A stretch of 64,000 nucleotides of DNA, from the NCBI RefSeq assembly GCF_012274265.1, contig NZ_JAANYY010000004.1, positions 186,001 through 250,000 of the forward strand, in the 5' to 3' direction. Every line of letters begins with the position of its first letter. Within the stretch, counting starts at the first letter, position 1. The notes under the pieces were generated by a model. That model worked only from the letters and a program-made list of their open reading frames with translations, was not told where the DNA came from and searched no databases. Origin of the DNA: Sphingopyxis microcysteis (GTDB taxonomy: Bacteria; Pseudomonadota; Alphaproteobacteria; Sphingomonadales; Sphingomonadaceae). A program made the translations under genes and the position numbers. Below are positions 25,720 to 34,364 of this stretch, one piece after another.

Positions 25720-27261
25720 ATGTCCGGCAATGCCGCCGCCCTCACGATGTCGCAAGCGATCCCGCTGCGGCGCGCCGACGCCGATTCGGACGCGCTCGGC
25801 TGGCGCGACCGGCTGGCACAGCTCGATCTGGTTCCCGATCTTGGCGATAATATCGGTTCGGCCGAATGGTGGCGCGGGCTCGCGACATTAACCCTGCTGT
25901 GCGGCACCGCGATCGCCACCTTCCCCGGAATTCAGCCGCTTAGCATCGGTGGCGCTCCGGCGCTTGGCACGGCCGACTTCAACGAAGCGCGCGCGCAGAT
26001 GATCGTGCCGCTGGCGCTTGGCGGCGACACCGGACGCCATATGGCGGCGACCGACGCGGTGCGCCCGCTGACCCAGACCCCCGAACGGCCGCAGATCGAA
26101 CTCACCGCGACGCTTGGCAGCGGCGACAGTTTTGCGCGGGTTCTCGAACGCTCGGGCGTCGGCAGCGGCGAGGCGCAGGCGCTGGCGAATCAGGTATCGA
26201 CCGCGGTGCCGCTCGCCGACATTGCGCCGGGCACGCGCATCGACCTCATCCTCGGCCGCCGCGCCGCGCGCACCATGCCGCGCCCGGTCGATGCGCTGGC
26301 AATGCGCGCGCGCTTTGACCTGCGCATCGAAATGGAGCGCGAGGGCGACCGACTGGTGATGCGCCGCATCCCGATTGCGGTCGACACCACCCCGCTCCGC
26401 ATCCGCGGCCGGGTTGGTGACAGCCTCTATCGCTCGGCGCGCGCCGCCGGGGCGCCAGCGACGGCGATCCAATCCTATCTGCGCGTCATCGGGCGCCAGA
26501 TTTCGGTCGGCAGCGACATTCGCGCCAATGACGAATATGACATCATCGTCGATTACCGCCGCGCCGAAACCGGCGAGAGCGAAACCGGCAAACTGCTCTA
26601 TGCGGGCCTGATCCGCGGCGGCAAACCCAAGCTGTCGATGCTCGAATGGACGGTCGACGGCCGCACCCAATGGTATGAGGCGTCGGGGGTCGGCGAACAG
26701 CGCGGCGGCATGGCGCGCCCGACCAACGGCCGCATCACCTCGACCTTCGGCATGCGGCGCCATCCGATCCTCGGCTATAAACGCATGCACAGCGGCATCG
26801 ATTTCGGCGGCGGTTATGGCGCGCCAATCTATGCGGTTACCGACGGTGTGGTCACGATTGCCGGTCGTCACGGCGGCTACGGCAATTTCGTCAAACTGAA
26901 CCACGGCAACGGCCTCGGCACCGGCTATGGCCACATGAGCCGCATCGCGGTGCGCCCCGGCCAGCGCGTCAGCCGCGGCCAGGTGATCGGCTATATCGGC
27001 TCGACCGGCCTGTCGACCGGCCCGCATCTCCATTACGAACTCTATCGCAACGGCCGCGCCGTGAACCCGTCGTCGGTAACCTTCGTCACCCGGGCTTTGC
27101 TCGAGGGCAAGGCGCTCGCCGATTTCCGCGCCCGCATCCGGTCGCTGACCGCCGTCGCCCCGGGCGCGGCGCTGACCCCGATCGCGGCGAAACAGGTCGA
27201 AGGACCGAAACTCGGCAGCCTCGCCGATGTGGCATCGAAAAGGGCCGAGGGCGGGATTTGA
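25720..27261 (+). CDS. M23 family metallopeptidase (murein hydrolase)
   Basis: Predicted periplasmic peptidoglycan endopeptidase of 513 residues. After a short cytosolic N-terminus there is one membrane segment (LATLTLLCGTAIATFPGI, about residues 50-70). A middle region follows with OapA/LysM-like features (GSGDSFARVLERSGVG and RVGDSLYRSARAAG). The C-terminal M23 domain shows zinc ligands in RMHSGIDFGG and GPHLHYELYRNG plus STFGMRRHPILG. Candidate starts are 25660, 25720 and 25747; 25720 has a weak GGGG nearby, and the choice is uncertain. It is divergent from the helicase gene. Confidence 0.9.
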   Translation: MSGNAAALTMSQAIPLRRADADSDALGWRDRLAQLDLVPDLGDNIGSAEWWRGLATLTLLCGTAIATFPGIQPLSIGGAPALGTADFNEARAQMIVPLALGGDTGRHMAATDAVRPLTQTPERPQIELTATLGSGDSFARVLERSGVGSGEAQALANQVSTAVPLADIAPGTRIDLILGRRAARTMPRPVDALAMRARFDLRIEMEREGDRLVMRRIPIAVDTTPLRIRGRVGDSLYRSARAAGAPATAIQSYLRVIGRQISVGSDIRANDEYDIIVDYRRAETGESETGKLLYAGLIRGGKPKLSMLEWTVDGRTQWYEASGVGEQRGGMARPTNGRITSTFGMRRHPILGYKRMHSGIDFGGGYGAPIYAVTDGVVTIAGRHGGYGNFVKLNHGNGLGTGYGHMSRIAVRPGQRVSRGQVIGYIGSTGLSTGPHLHYELYRNGRAVNPSSVTFVTRALLEGKALADFRARIRSLTAVAPGAALTPIAAKQVEGPKLGSLADVASKRAEGGI

Positions 27262-27288
27262 CGTCTCGTAAATGAGCATCCTCTAATT

Positions 27289-27322
27289 CCGTTCGTGTCT
27301 CGACTTCGCTCGACACGAACGG
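27289..27322. repeat. Short palindrome, CGTTCGTGTC/GACACGAACG family
   Basis: CCGTTCGTGTC (27289-27299) and GACACGAACGG (27312-27322) are perfect complements. It is a half-size version of the elements at 31757 and 50449. Confidence 0.85.
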
Positions 27323-27389
27323 TGGTTAGGGTTCCTGGAATCCGCCAATATCCATTTGCCCTGCGCCCGCACGCCGCTATGCACGCCGC

Positions 27390-28388
27390 ATGACCCACGC
27401 TGCCTTTCCCGACCTCCGCCTCCGCCGTACCCGCCGCACCGGCTGGAGCCGCGCGATGGTGCGCGAAACGACGCTGGCGCCGTCGAACCTCATTTGGCCG
27501 CTGTTCGTCTGCGACGGGTCGGGTACGGAAGAACCCGTCACCAGCCTGCCCAGCGTTTCGCGCTGGTCGATCGACCGCATCGTCGATCGCGCCCGCGACG
27601 CGGTGGCGGCGGGCATCCCGTGCCTTGCGCTCTTTCCGTACACCCAGCCCGACCGGCGGAGCGAGCACGGCGCCGAGGCGCTCAATCCCGATAACCTCAT
27701 GTGCCGCGCCACCGCCGCGATCAAGCAGGCGCTCGGCGACGACATCGGCGTGCTGACCGACGTCGCGCTCGATCCCTACACCAGCCACGGACAGGACGGG
27801 CTGTTGGGCGACAACGGCTATGTCCTTAACGACGAGACGGTGGAGGTTCTCGTCGGGCAGGCGCTGAACCAGGCGCGCGCCGGCGCCGACATTATCGCGC
27901 CCAGCGACATGATGGACGGCCGCATCGCCGCGATCCGCGCGGCGCTGGAGGCCGAAGGCTTCGGCCATGTCCAGATCATGAGCTACGCCGCCAAATATGC
28001 GTCGGCCTTCTATGGCCCGTTCCGCGACGCGGTGGGCTCGCACGGGTTGCTCAAGGGCAACAAGAAAACCTATCAGATGGATCCCGCCAACGCCGAAGAA
28101 GCGCTGCGCGAAGTCGCGCAGGATCTGGCCGAAGGCGCCGACAGCGTGATGGTCAAGCCCGGGCTGCCCTATCTCGATATCGTCCGCGCGGTGAAGGATC
28201 ATTTTGCGGTGCCGGTCTATGCGTATCAGGTGTCGGGCGAATATGCGATGATCGAGGCCGCGGCAGCGGCAGGCGCAGGCGACCGCGACGCGCTGGTGCT
28301 CGAAACCCTGCTGGCGTTCCGCCGCGCCGGGGCGTCGGGGGTGCTCACCTATCATGCGCTCCACGCCGCGCGGCTGCTTGGCGCATGA
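27390..28388 (+). CDS. hemB: Delta-aminolevulinic acid dehydratase (porphobilinogen synthase)
   Basis: Condenses two 5-aminolevulinate molecules to porphobilinogen in heme synthesis. The 332-residue protein has both active-site lysines: Lys 202 in SYAAKYASAFYGPFR and Lys 256 in VMVKPGLPYLD. The metal-site segment reads DVALDPYTSHGQDG without the Cys cluster of zinc enzymes, so it belongs to the Mg-dependent type common in alphaproteobacteria. It is the first gene of a four-gene run with 4-base overlaps. Confidence 0.98.
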   Translation: MTHAAFPDLRLRRTRRTGWSRAMVRETTLAPSNLIWPLFVCDGSGTEEPVTSLPSVSRWSIDRIVDRARDAVAAGIPCLALFPYTQPDRRSEHGAEALNPDNLMCRATAAIKQALGDDIGVLTDVALDPYTSHGQDGLLGDNGYVLNDETVEVLVGQALNQARAGADIIAPSDMMDGRIAAIRAALEAEGFGHVQIMSYAAKYASAFYGPFRDAVGSHGLLKGNKKTYQMDPANAEEALREVAQDLAEGADSVMVKPGLPYLDIVRAVKDHFAVPVYAYQVSGEYAMIEAAAAAGAGDRDALVLETLLAFRRAGASGVLTYHALHAARLLGA

Positions 28389-28927
28389 TCGAAACCGAGC
28401 GGCTGCGGATGCGATCGTGGCGCGACGACGATGTCGCGCCGTTTCAGGCGATCTGCAGCGACCCCGATGTGATGGCGACGCTCGGGCCGCCGCTCGACCT
28501 TGCTGCGACGGCGGCGCGGATCGCGTGGATGCGCGAGCATGAAGCCCGCTACGGCCATTGTTTTTGGGCGCTCGAGCGCCGCGCAGACGCGCGGCTGGTG
28601 GGCTGGTGCGGCATCATCCGCGGCGACATGGCACCCGTGGCGGACAAGCTCGAGATCGGCTGGCGGCTCGCGCGCGACTGCTGGGGCGTCGGCTTCGCGA
28701 GCGAAGCGGCGCGTGGCGCGACCGCGTGGAGCTTTGCAAATCTGCCCGACGATGAAATCCGGGCGATCACCTGGCGGGGCAATGTCCGCAGCCGCGCGGT
28801 GATGGAACGGCTCGGCATGCGATATTGCGTCGACCTCGACTTCGATCACCCCAAGCTGGCCGAGGAGGATTCCTTGCGTCCACATGTGACCTATTCGCTA
28901 TCGCGCTCAACATGGACAAACGCATGA
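28385..28927 (+). CDS. GNAT family N-acetyltransferase
   Basis: A 180-residue GNAT of the RimJ/RimL type. Recognisable parts are IETERLRMRSW at the N-terminus, EIGWRLARDCWGVGFASEAA (acetyl-CoA pyrophosphate loop) and NVRSRAVMERLGM near the end. Its substrate cannot be read from the sequence. The ATG overlaps the hemB stop (ATGA, 28385-28388) and its own stop overlaps the next ATG, so translation of the operon is coupled throughout. Confidence 0.9.
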   Translation: MIETERLRMRSWRDDDVAPFQAICSDPDVMATLGPPLDLAATAARIAWMREHEARYGHCFWALERRADARLVGWCGIIRGDMAPVADKLEIGWRLARDCWGVGFASEAARGATAWSFANLPDDEIRAITWRGNVRSRAVMERLGMRYCVDLDFDHPKLAEEDSLRPHVTYSLSRSTWTNA

Positions 28928-31185
28928 CCGCCTCCCCCTCTCCGCGCCGCTGGCTGTTCGTGCTGACCATATTGGTCGGCAGCTTCCTGCTGTTTCAGGT
29001 CCAGCCGATGGTCGCCCGCATGGTGCTGCCCAAATTGGGCGGCGCCCCGGCGGTGTGGAACAGCGCGATGCTGGTCTATCAGGCGCTGCTGCTCGGCGGC
29101 TATGCCTATGCGCATTGGCTCGGCCGCTTCGACGTGCGGCGGCAGGCGATCATCCATGTCGCGCTGTTTGTGGTCGCCGCGCTGTGGCTCCCGATCGGCA
29201 TCGCGCACATCGCTCCGCCCGGTGCCGGGCAAGAAGCCTTGTGGGTGCCGCTGCTGCTGCTTGCTTCGATCGGCCCCGTTTTCTTCGTCGTGTCGGCGCA
29301 GGCGCCGCTGATGCAGCGCTGGTTCGCCGCCGATGCTCGCGCGGGCGATCCCTATTATCTCTACGCCGCGTCGAACCTCGGCAGCTTCGCCGGGCTGATC
29401 AGCTATCCGGCGCTGGTCGAACCCAGCCTGCCGCTCGCCGCGCAAAGCTGGGGCTGGACCGCGGGCTATGCGCTGCTCGTGCTGCTGGTCGCGGCCTGTG
29501 CCGCGGCGCGCTGGCAAGGACGGGTCACCGATCCCGCGGTCGATGCCGCCGCCACCGACGAGCCGCGCCCGACCTGGCGCCGCCAGCTTCACTGGCTGCT
29601 GATCGCGGCGGTGCCGTCGGGGCTGATGCTGTCGACGACCACGCACCTCACCACCGACATCGTCGCGATGCCGCTCCTCTGGGTGCTGCCGCTCGGCCTC
29701 TACCTGCTCAGCTTTGTCATCGCCTTTTCGACGATGGACCGGCTGACCGAGGTGATCACCTTCATCGCGCCCGCGGTGCTGCTCGCGGTTGGCGGGTTGG
29801 CGCTGCTCAGTTCGGGTGGCGGGTCGATGATGGTCGCGATGGCCAGTCTCGCGATGCTGTTCGTCGTCGCGACGGCGCTGCACGGCTATCTTTATCATTT
29901 GCGCCCGGCGCTTCAGCACCTGACCCTATTCTATCTCATCATGTCGGCGGGCGGCGTCGTCGGCGGGCTGTTCGCGGCGCTGTTCGCGCCGCTGCTGTTC
30001 GATTGGGTTTATGAACATCCGCTGCTCGTGCTGGCGGCGGCGGCACTGTTGCCGCTGCCCGCGCTACTGCCGTGGGACAAATGGCTGCGCCTGTCCGCCA
30101 GTCGCACCGCGATCGCGGTTGCGGTGCTGGTCGCGATCGCGGCGTTCGCAAGCTGGCATATGGTGAGCGAGTGGGGCGGCGTGCTCGAAGGCGCGACCGC
30201 TGCCTGGGGGATCGTCATTTTTGTCATCGGGCTCTTGGTGATCGGGTGGCGCTGGGCGTTCGTGGCGACGCTGGCGCTGTTGATGATCGGGGTCGGTGGC
30301 TGGGACACGGTGCAGGAAAGCTTCACCGGCGCGCGCGTGCGCAGCTATTTCGGCGTTTACACCGTCACCGATTACCCGGCGCAGCAGCAGCGGCGTCTGG
30401 CGCATGGCACGACCCTGCATGGGCTCCAGCGCACCGACCCGGCACACCGGCGCGAACCGACGACCTATTATGGGCCGAAGTCGGGGGTCGGACTGACGCT
30501 GAGCAAGGCCGAAGCGCTTGCCGGACCGGGGGCGTCGGTCGGGATCGTCGGGCTGGGCGCGGGGACGCTCGCCTGTTATCGCAAGCCCGGCCAGCAATGG
30601 ACGATTTTCGAAATCGATCCGGTGATGGTCGATATCGCCCGCGATCCTGCCAAATTCACCTTCCTGTCCGATTGTGCGGGCGACAGTCCGATCGTCATTG
30701 GCGACGCGCGGCTGAAGATCGCCGAACAACCCGCGGGGCGTTTCGACATTCTGGTCATCGACGCCTTTTCGTCCGACGCGATCCCGCTGCACCTGCTGAC
30801 GAAAGAAGCGATCGGCATCTACCAGCGCGCGCTGAAACCCGATGGCATTTTGCTCATCCACATCTCGAACCGTTTCTTCGGGCTCGAACCCGTGCTGGCC
30901 GAAGAGGCGCGCGCGCGCGGCTGGTCGAGCGCTATTCGGCTCGATCCGGGGCCGCCCGAGTATGGTATCGACGATCTGACCGGATCGAACTGGGTCGCGC
31001 TGACCGCGACGGCGGCGCGGATGCAGCAATTGACCGGCGGCCTTCGCCCGCGCGATGCCGCGCGCGAAGACGGCGCCTGGGTGCCGCTGGCGGCGCGCCC
31101 GGGCTTCCAGCGCTGGACCGACGATTATGCCTCAACCCTGCCCGTGCTCATGTGGGGCAGCTTGATCGGAAAGCGTGACGAATGA
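28924..31185 (+). CDS. Polytopic membrane protein with C-terminal spermidine-synthase-like domain
   Basis: A 753-residue two-part protein. Residues 1 to about 500 hold roughly 12-14 hydrophobic segments, beginning LFVLTILVGSFLLFQVQPMVARM. The last 230 residues carry a spermidine-synthase-type Rossmann methyltransferase fold: GIVGLGAGTLA, FEIDPVMVDIA, GDARLKIAE and LVIDAFSSDAIPLHLLT. Such fused transporter/synthase-like proteins are widespread but functionally undefined. True polyamine synthesis is doubtful because putrescine-binding residues cannot be confirmed. The start ATG at 28924 overlaps the GNAT stop; 28912 is an alternative. Confidence 0.88.
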   Translation: MTASPSPRRWLFVLTILVGSFLLFQVQPMVARMVLPKLGGAPAVWNSAMLVYQALLLGGYAYAHWLGRFDVRRQAIIHVALFVVAALWLPIGIAHIAPPGAGQEALWVPLLLLASIGPVFFVVSAQAPLMQRWFAADARAGDPYYLYAASNLGSFAGLISYPALVEPSLPLAAQSWGWTAGYALLVLLVAACAAARWQGRVTDPAVDAAATDEPRPTWRRQLHWLLIAAVPSGLMLSTTTHLTTDIVAMPLLWVLPLGLYLLSFVIAFSTMDRLTEVITFIAPAVLLAVGGLALLSSGGGSMMVAMASLAMLFVVATALHGYLYHLRPALQHLTLFYLIMSAGGVVGGLFAALFAPLLFDWVYEHPLLVLAAAALLPLPALLPWDKWLRLSASRTAIAVAVLVAIAAFASWHMVSEWGGVLEGATAAWGIVIFVIGLLVIGWRWAFVATLALLMIGVGGWDTVQESFTGARVRSYFGVYTVTDYPAQQQRRLAHGTTLHGLQRTDPAHRREPTTYYGPKSGVGLTLSKAEALAGPGASVGIVGLGAGTLACYRKPGQQWTIFEIDPVMVDIARDPAKFTFLSDCAGDSPIVIGDARLKIAEQPAGRFDILVIDAFSSDAIPLHLLTKEAIGIYQRALKPDGILLIHISNRFFGLEPVLAEEARARGWSSAIRLDPGPPEYGIDDLTGSNWVALTATAARMQQLTGGLRPRDAAREDGAWVPLAARPGFQRWTDDYASTLPVLMWGSLIGKRDE

Positions 31186-31736
31186 CCTATCGCGATGTCA
31201 GCATCATCAGCGTCAACGGCAAGACGCCGGCGATCCACCCCAGCGCCTTCATCGCGCCGGGATGCCGCATCATCGGTGACGTGACGATCGGCGCAGACGT
31301 CAGCATCTGGTATAATTGCGTGCTGCGCGCCGACGTCAGCCGCATCGTGATCGGCGCCCGCTCGAACATCCAGGACGGCAGCATCGTCCATTGCGACGGC
31401 CCGATGCCGCACCGGCCCGAAGGTTTCCCGACGATCATCGGTGCGGATGTGCTGATCGGCCATCTCGCGATGGTCCATGGCTGCACGCTCGCCGACCGCG
31501 CGTTCGTCGGTCTGAAGGCGACGGTGATGAACGGCTGCCGGATCGGCAGCGATGCGATGCTGGCAGCGGGCGCGCTGCTCACCGAGAATAAGGAAATCCC
31601 CGATCGCGAGCTCTGGGCGGGATCGCCCGCGCGCCGCGTGCGCGAGATCGGCGACGAGCAGGCGGCGGGCATGCAGATGGGCGTCGCGCATTATGTGATG
31701 AACGGGCGCATGCACAAGGCGGCGGTGGAGGGCTGA
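31182..31736 (+). CDS. Gamma-class carbonic anhydrase family protein (left-handed beta-helix)
   Basis: A 184-residue hexapeptide-repeat protein of the gamma-carbonic anhydrase/PaaY type. Repeats run from AFIAPGCRIIGDVTIGADVSIW to SDAMLAAGALLTENKEIPD. The metal-binding histidines appear in SIVHCDGP, LIGHLAMVHGC. It may hydrate CO2, or it may be one of the inactive or acyltransferase-like homologues; the sequence alone does not decide. It is the last gene of the hemB operon, with the ATGA overlap at 31182-31185. Confidence 0.9.
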   Translation: MTYRDVSIISVNGKTPAIHPSAFIAPGCRIIGDVTIGADVSIWYNCVLRADVSRIVIGARSNIQDGSIVHCDGPMPHRPEGFPTIIGADVLIGHLAMVHGCTLADRAFVGLKATVMNGCRIGSDAMLAAGALLTENKEIPDRELWAGSPARRVREIGDEQAAGMQMGVAHYVMNGRMHKAAVEG

Positions 31737-31756
31737 TCACAAAGCCGACCTAAAAC

Positions 31757-31836
31757 CCGTTCGTGTCGAGCGAAGTCGAGACACGTTGTGGTCGTGCGCG
31801 CCTTCGGGGTGTCTCGACTTCGCTCGACACAAACGG
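31757..31836. repeat. Inverted-repeat element, CGTTCGTGTCGAGCGAAGTC family
   Basis: About 28-base arms: CGTTCGTGTCGAGCGAAGTC at the left and its complement (one mismatch) ending at 31836, 24 bases apart. It follows the hemB operon. Confidence 0.9.
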
Positions 31837-31846
31837 AAGTGAAGAA

Positions 31847-31876
31847 GGGCGCCCGGTTTCCCGAGCGCCCCTCCTT
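31847..31876. terminator. Hairpin terminator between convergent hemB operon and puuD-like gene
   Basis: GGGCGCCCGG (31847-31856) and CCGAGCGCCC (31861-31870) pair with one mismatch around TTTC. TCCTTTT follows on the plus side and CTTCTTC on the minus side. It probably ends the plus-strand operon and may also act on the convergent gene. Confidence 0.7.
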
Positions 31877-31895
31877 TTAACCCGCTATTTCCAGC

Positions 31896-32468
31896 TCAGC
31901 TGAAGTTCACCATCGCATAGAGCATCGGGATCGACAGCAGGGTGTTGGTGCGCGAAAAGATCATCGCAGTTTTCGCCGCCTTGGCCTTGGTCGCATCGTC
32001 GGCCTCGACGATGCCGAGCGCCTTTTTCTGGTTCGGCCAGATCACGAACCACACGTTGAATGCCATGATCAGCCCCAGCCACATGCCGACACCGATCAGC
32101 TTGTAGGGATCCTGCAGGCCCAGCGCGGGCGCCAGATATTGGGCGTGACCGGCGATGGCGATGCCCAGCAGCACCGTGATCAGCGCCGCCCAGCGGAACC
32201 AGAACAGCGCAGCAGGCGCGATATGCTTGCCGACCGCGGGTTTCAGTTCGGCCGGGATTTTCGGCATCGTCGGAATCTGGACGAAGTTGAAATAATAAAG
32301 CAGGCCGATCCACAGCACGCCAAAGAAAGTGTGCAGCCAGCGCATCACTGCATTGGCGGCAGCCATGCCATCCTCGAAATTCTGGCCGTTGAGGCCCAGC
32401 ATCAGCACGATGGCCAGCACCAGCCCGGCGCCGAGTACGGCGTGCAGATTACCGAAAAACTTGTCCAT
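31896..32468 (-). CDS. Membrane protein related to urate hydroxylase PuuD
   Basis: A 190-residue inner-membrane protein with four hydrophobic segments. The stretch MRWLHTFFGVLWIGLLYYFNFVQ with its conserved His resembles the PuuD N-terminal membrane domain, and WFRWAALITVLLGI and MAFNVWFVIWPNQKKALGI also match that family. PuuD proper is a heme-linked urate oxidase with a C-terminal cytochrome c domain that is absent here. So this is a stand-alone membrane domain; a redox or heme role is inferred. No purine genes are adjacent. Confidence 0.78.
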   Translation of the reverse strand: MDKFFGNLHAVLGAGLVLAIVLMLGLNGQNFEDGMAAANAVMRWLHTFFGVLWIGLLYYFNFVQIPTMPKIPAELKPAVGKHIAPAALFWFRWAALITVLLGIAIAGHAQYLAPALGLQDPYKLIGVGMWLGLIMAFNVWFVIWPNQKKALGIVEADDATKAKAAKTAMIFSRTNTLLSIPMLYAMVNFS

Positions 32469-32616
32469 TATGTTCCCCCTCGCTTTGTGTGCGGCGCGGC
32501 GCGACCCCGTGCCCTGCGGGTTCTATGCCAGTGTCGGGAGTCTTGCTCAAGCGTGGTAACAAGAGCGTGGGCGCCGGGAGGGACGGGGGTGATGAACGCA
32601 GGCCCACGTTATTGCG

Positions 32617-32719
32617 CGTCACCCTGAACTTGTTTCAGGGTCCATGGCCTGCCACTTCCTTCGACGCCGCCACAAATTCGAGCTCAGGCCATGGATGCTG
32701 AAACAAGTTCAGCATGACG
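32617..32719. repeat. Inverted-repeat element, CCCTGAACTTGTTTCAGGGT family
   Basis: The left end is CGTCACCCTGAACTTGTTTC followed by AGGGTCCATGGCCTG. The right end is CAGGCCATGG, a short gap, then GAAACAAGTTCAGCATGACG, so the arms match with small differences. Only one copy is in the window. Confidence 0.85.
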
Positions 32720-32760
32720 AGGTCTGAAGGCTGTTTTTGTCTAAAGCCGAGCTAGCCGAG

Positions 32761-33441
32761 CTATTTCTCGACGGTTGCTTCCTCAGGCACCGCCAGCCCG
32801 TTCTTCAGCATCACCGGCACCTGCGTCAGCGTGAACAGGAACGACAAGGCGGTGATCCCCCACACCTTGACCGTCAGCCAGGTGTCGAAGCTGAATTCGC
32901 CGCGCTGGATCAGCACATACATGACATGATTGGCGATGCCGAGCGCAGCAAAGAACAGCCCCCAGTTGCGTGACAGCAGCAGCCAGCCCTTTTCGGTCAC
33001 CCCCTCCAGCGCCGACTGGAGCAGATATTTCAGCATCGGTTTCTTGAACCACCACCCGCCGAGCAGCAGCACGGCAAAGGCGCCATAGATGATCGTCGGC
33101 TTCATCACGATGAAGCGCTCGTCGTGAAACCAGATGGTCAGCGCGCCAAAGCCGATCACCAGCACCCCCGACAGCCACAGCATCGGCGAAATCTTGCCAA
33201 GCTTCCACTTCGACACCGCCATCGCGATGACGATCGCGACCATGAAGGCGACAGTGCCTTTGATCGCCGCCGCGGTCGCAGCAAACGCGCCGTCGCCGTC
33301 GGAGGTGAATTTGAAGGTCAGGAAAAAGACGAGCAGCGGCCCGAAGTCGATCACGAAATTGAGCCAGCCATGCTTGGCGGGCGGGGTGGCGGGAAGGGCT
33401 TCCGGGCCGGTCGGCGGCACGTCGATCGGGGAGGCGGTCAT
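32761..33441 (-). CDS. yciB: Inner-membrane septation protein A (YciB/IspZ family)
   Basis: A 226-residue polytopic protein with five or six membrane segments. Family features include NFVIDFGPLLVFFLTF, KISPMLWLSGVLVIGFGALTIWFHDERFIVMKPTI-type central sequence, and NWGLFFAALGIANHVMY toward the end. In enterobacteria it affects septation and envelope integrity; the biochemical role is unsettled. It is the last gene of dapF-mtaB-ftsY-yciB, and its ATG overlaps the ftsY stop by four bases. Confidence 0.93.
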   Translation of the reverse strand: MTASPIDVPPTGPEALPATPPAKHGWLNFVIDFGPLLVFFLTFKFTSDGDGAFAATAAAIKGTVAFMVAIVIAMAVSKWKLGKISPMLWLSGVLVIGFGALTIWFHDERFIVMKPTIIYGAFAVLLLGGWWFKKPMLKYLLQSALEGVTEKGWLLLSRNWGLFFAALGIANHVMYVLIQRGEFSFDTWLTVKVWGITALSFLFTLTQVPVMLKNGLAVPEEATVEK

Positions 33442-34364
33442 CGAATATTTCCTGCAATAATGGCTGCGATCTCGTCGGCATCGAACGGACGAAGATCGTC
33501 GATGGTTTCACCGATGCCGATTGCATGGATCGGAAGCCCGTGGCGTTCGGCCGCCGACACCAGCACGCCGCCGCGCGCGGTGCCGTCGAGCTTGGTCATC
33601 ACGAGGCCCGTGACCCCGGCGACCTCGCGGAACACGTCGATCTGCGACAGCGCATTCTGCCCCGTCGTCGCGTCGAGGACGAGCACCACATCGTGCGGCG
33701 CCGCGGGGTTGAGGCGGCCGAGCACGCGCTTGATCTTGGCAAGCTCATCCATCAGCTCGCGCTTGTTCTGCAGCCGCCCGGCGGTGTCGACGATCAGCAC
33801 GTCGATGCCCGTCGCGGTCGCCTGCTTCACCGCGTCGAACACGATGCCCGCGCTGTCGCCGCCCTCCGGCCCCGCCATGATCGGCACGCCCAGCCGCTCG
33901 GCCCAGACCTTCAATTGCCCGATCGCGGCGGCGCGAAACGTGTCGCCCGCGACCAGCATCACGCCATAATCCTGTTCCTGGAACAGGTGCGCGAGCTTGG
34001 CGATCGTCGTCGTCTTGCCCGATCCGTTGACCCCGATCACCAAAATGACCTGCGGGCGCGGGAAGGCGTCGATGTCCAGCGGTTCAGCAACAGGGCGCAG
34101 CACGGTTGCGATCTCGTCGGCGACGATCTTTCGCAATTCTTCGACACCGCCCGCCACCGCGTCGCGCCGGTCGGCCAGGCGGTCGCGGATGCGCGCGGCC
34201 ATCGCGGGGCCGAGGTCGGCAGTGATCAGCGCCTCCTCGATCCGGTCGAGATCCTCCTCGTCGAGCCGTGCCTTGCCGGTCAGCCCGGCGAGATTTTCTC
34301 CGAGCCGTTCGGAAGTACGGCGAAAGCCGCCGAGCAGCCTTTCGCTCCAGCTTTGGCCGGTCAT
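33438..34364 (-). CDS. ftsY: Signal recognition particle receptor FtsY
   Basis: SRP GTPase that docks ribosome-nascent-chain complexes at the membrane. The 308-residue protein holds the N domain and G domain with P-loop GVNGSGKTTTIAKLAH, the insertion motif LVAGDTFRAAA, DTAGRLQNK, TKLDGTARGG and the C-terminal GIGETIDDLRPFD. It lacks the long acidic A domain of E. coli FtsY, as is common in alphaproteobacteria. It is coupled by 4-base overlaps to mtaB and yciB. Ffh, its partner, is encoded about 4 kb away. Confidence 0.97.
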   Translation of the reverse strand: MTGQSWSERLLGGFRRTSERLGENLAGLTGKARLDEEDLDRIEEALITADLGPAMAARIRDRLADRRDAVAGGVEELRKIVADEIATVLRPVAEPLDIDAFPRPQVILVIGVNGSGKTTTIAKLAHLFQEQDYGVMLVAGDTFRAAAIGQLKVWAERLGVPIMAGPEGGDSAGIVFDAVKQATATGIDVLIVDTAGRLQNKRELMDELAKIKRVLGRLNPAAPHDVVLVLDATTGQNALSQIDVFREVAGVTGLVMTKLDGTARGGVLVSAAERHGLPIHAIGIGETIDDLRPFDADEIAAIIAGNIR

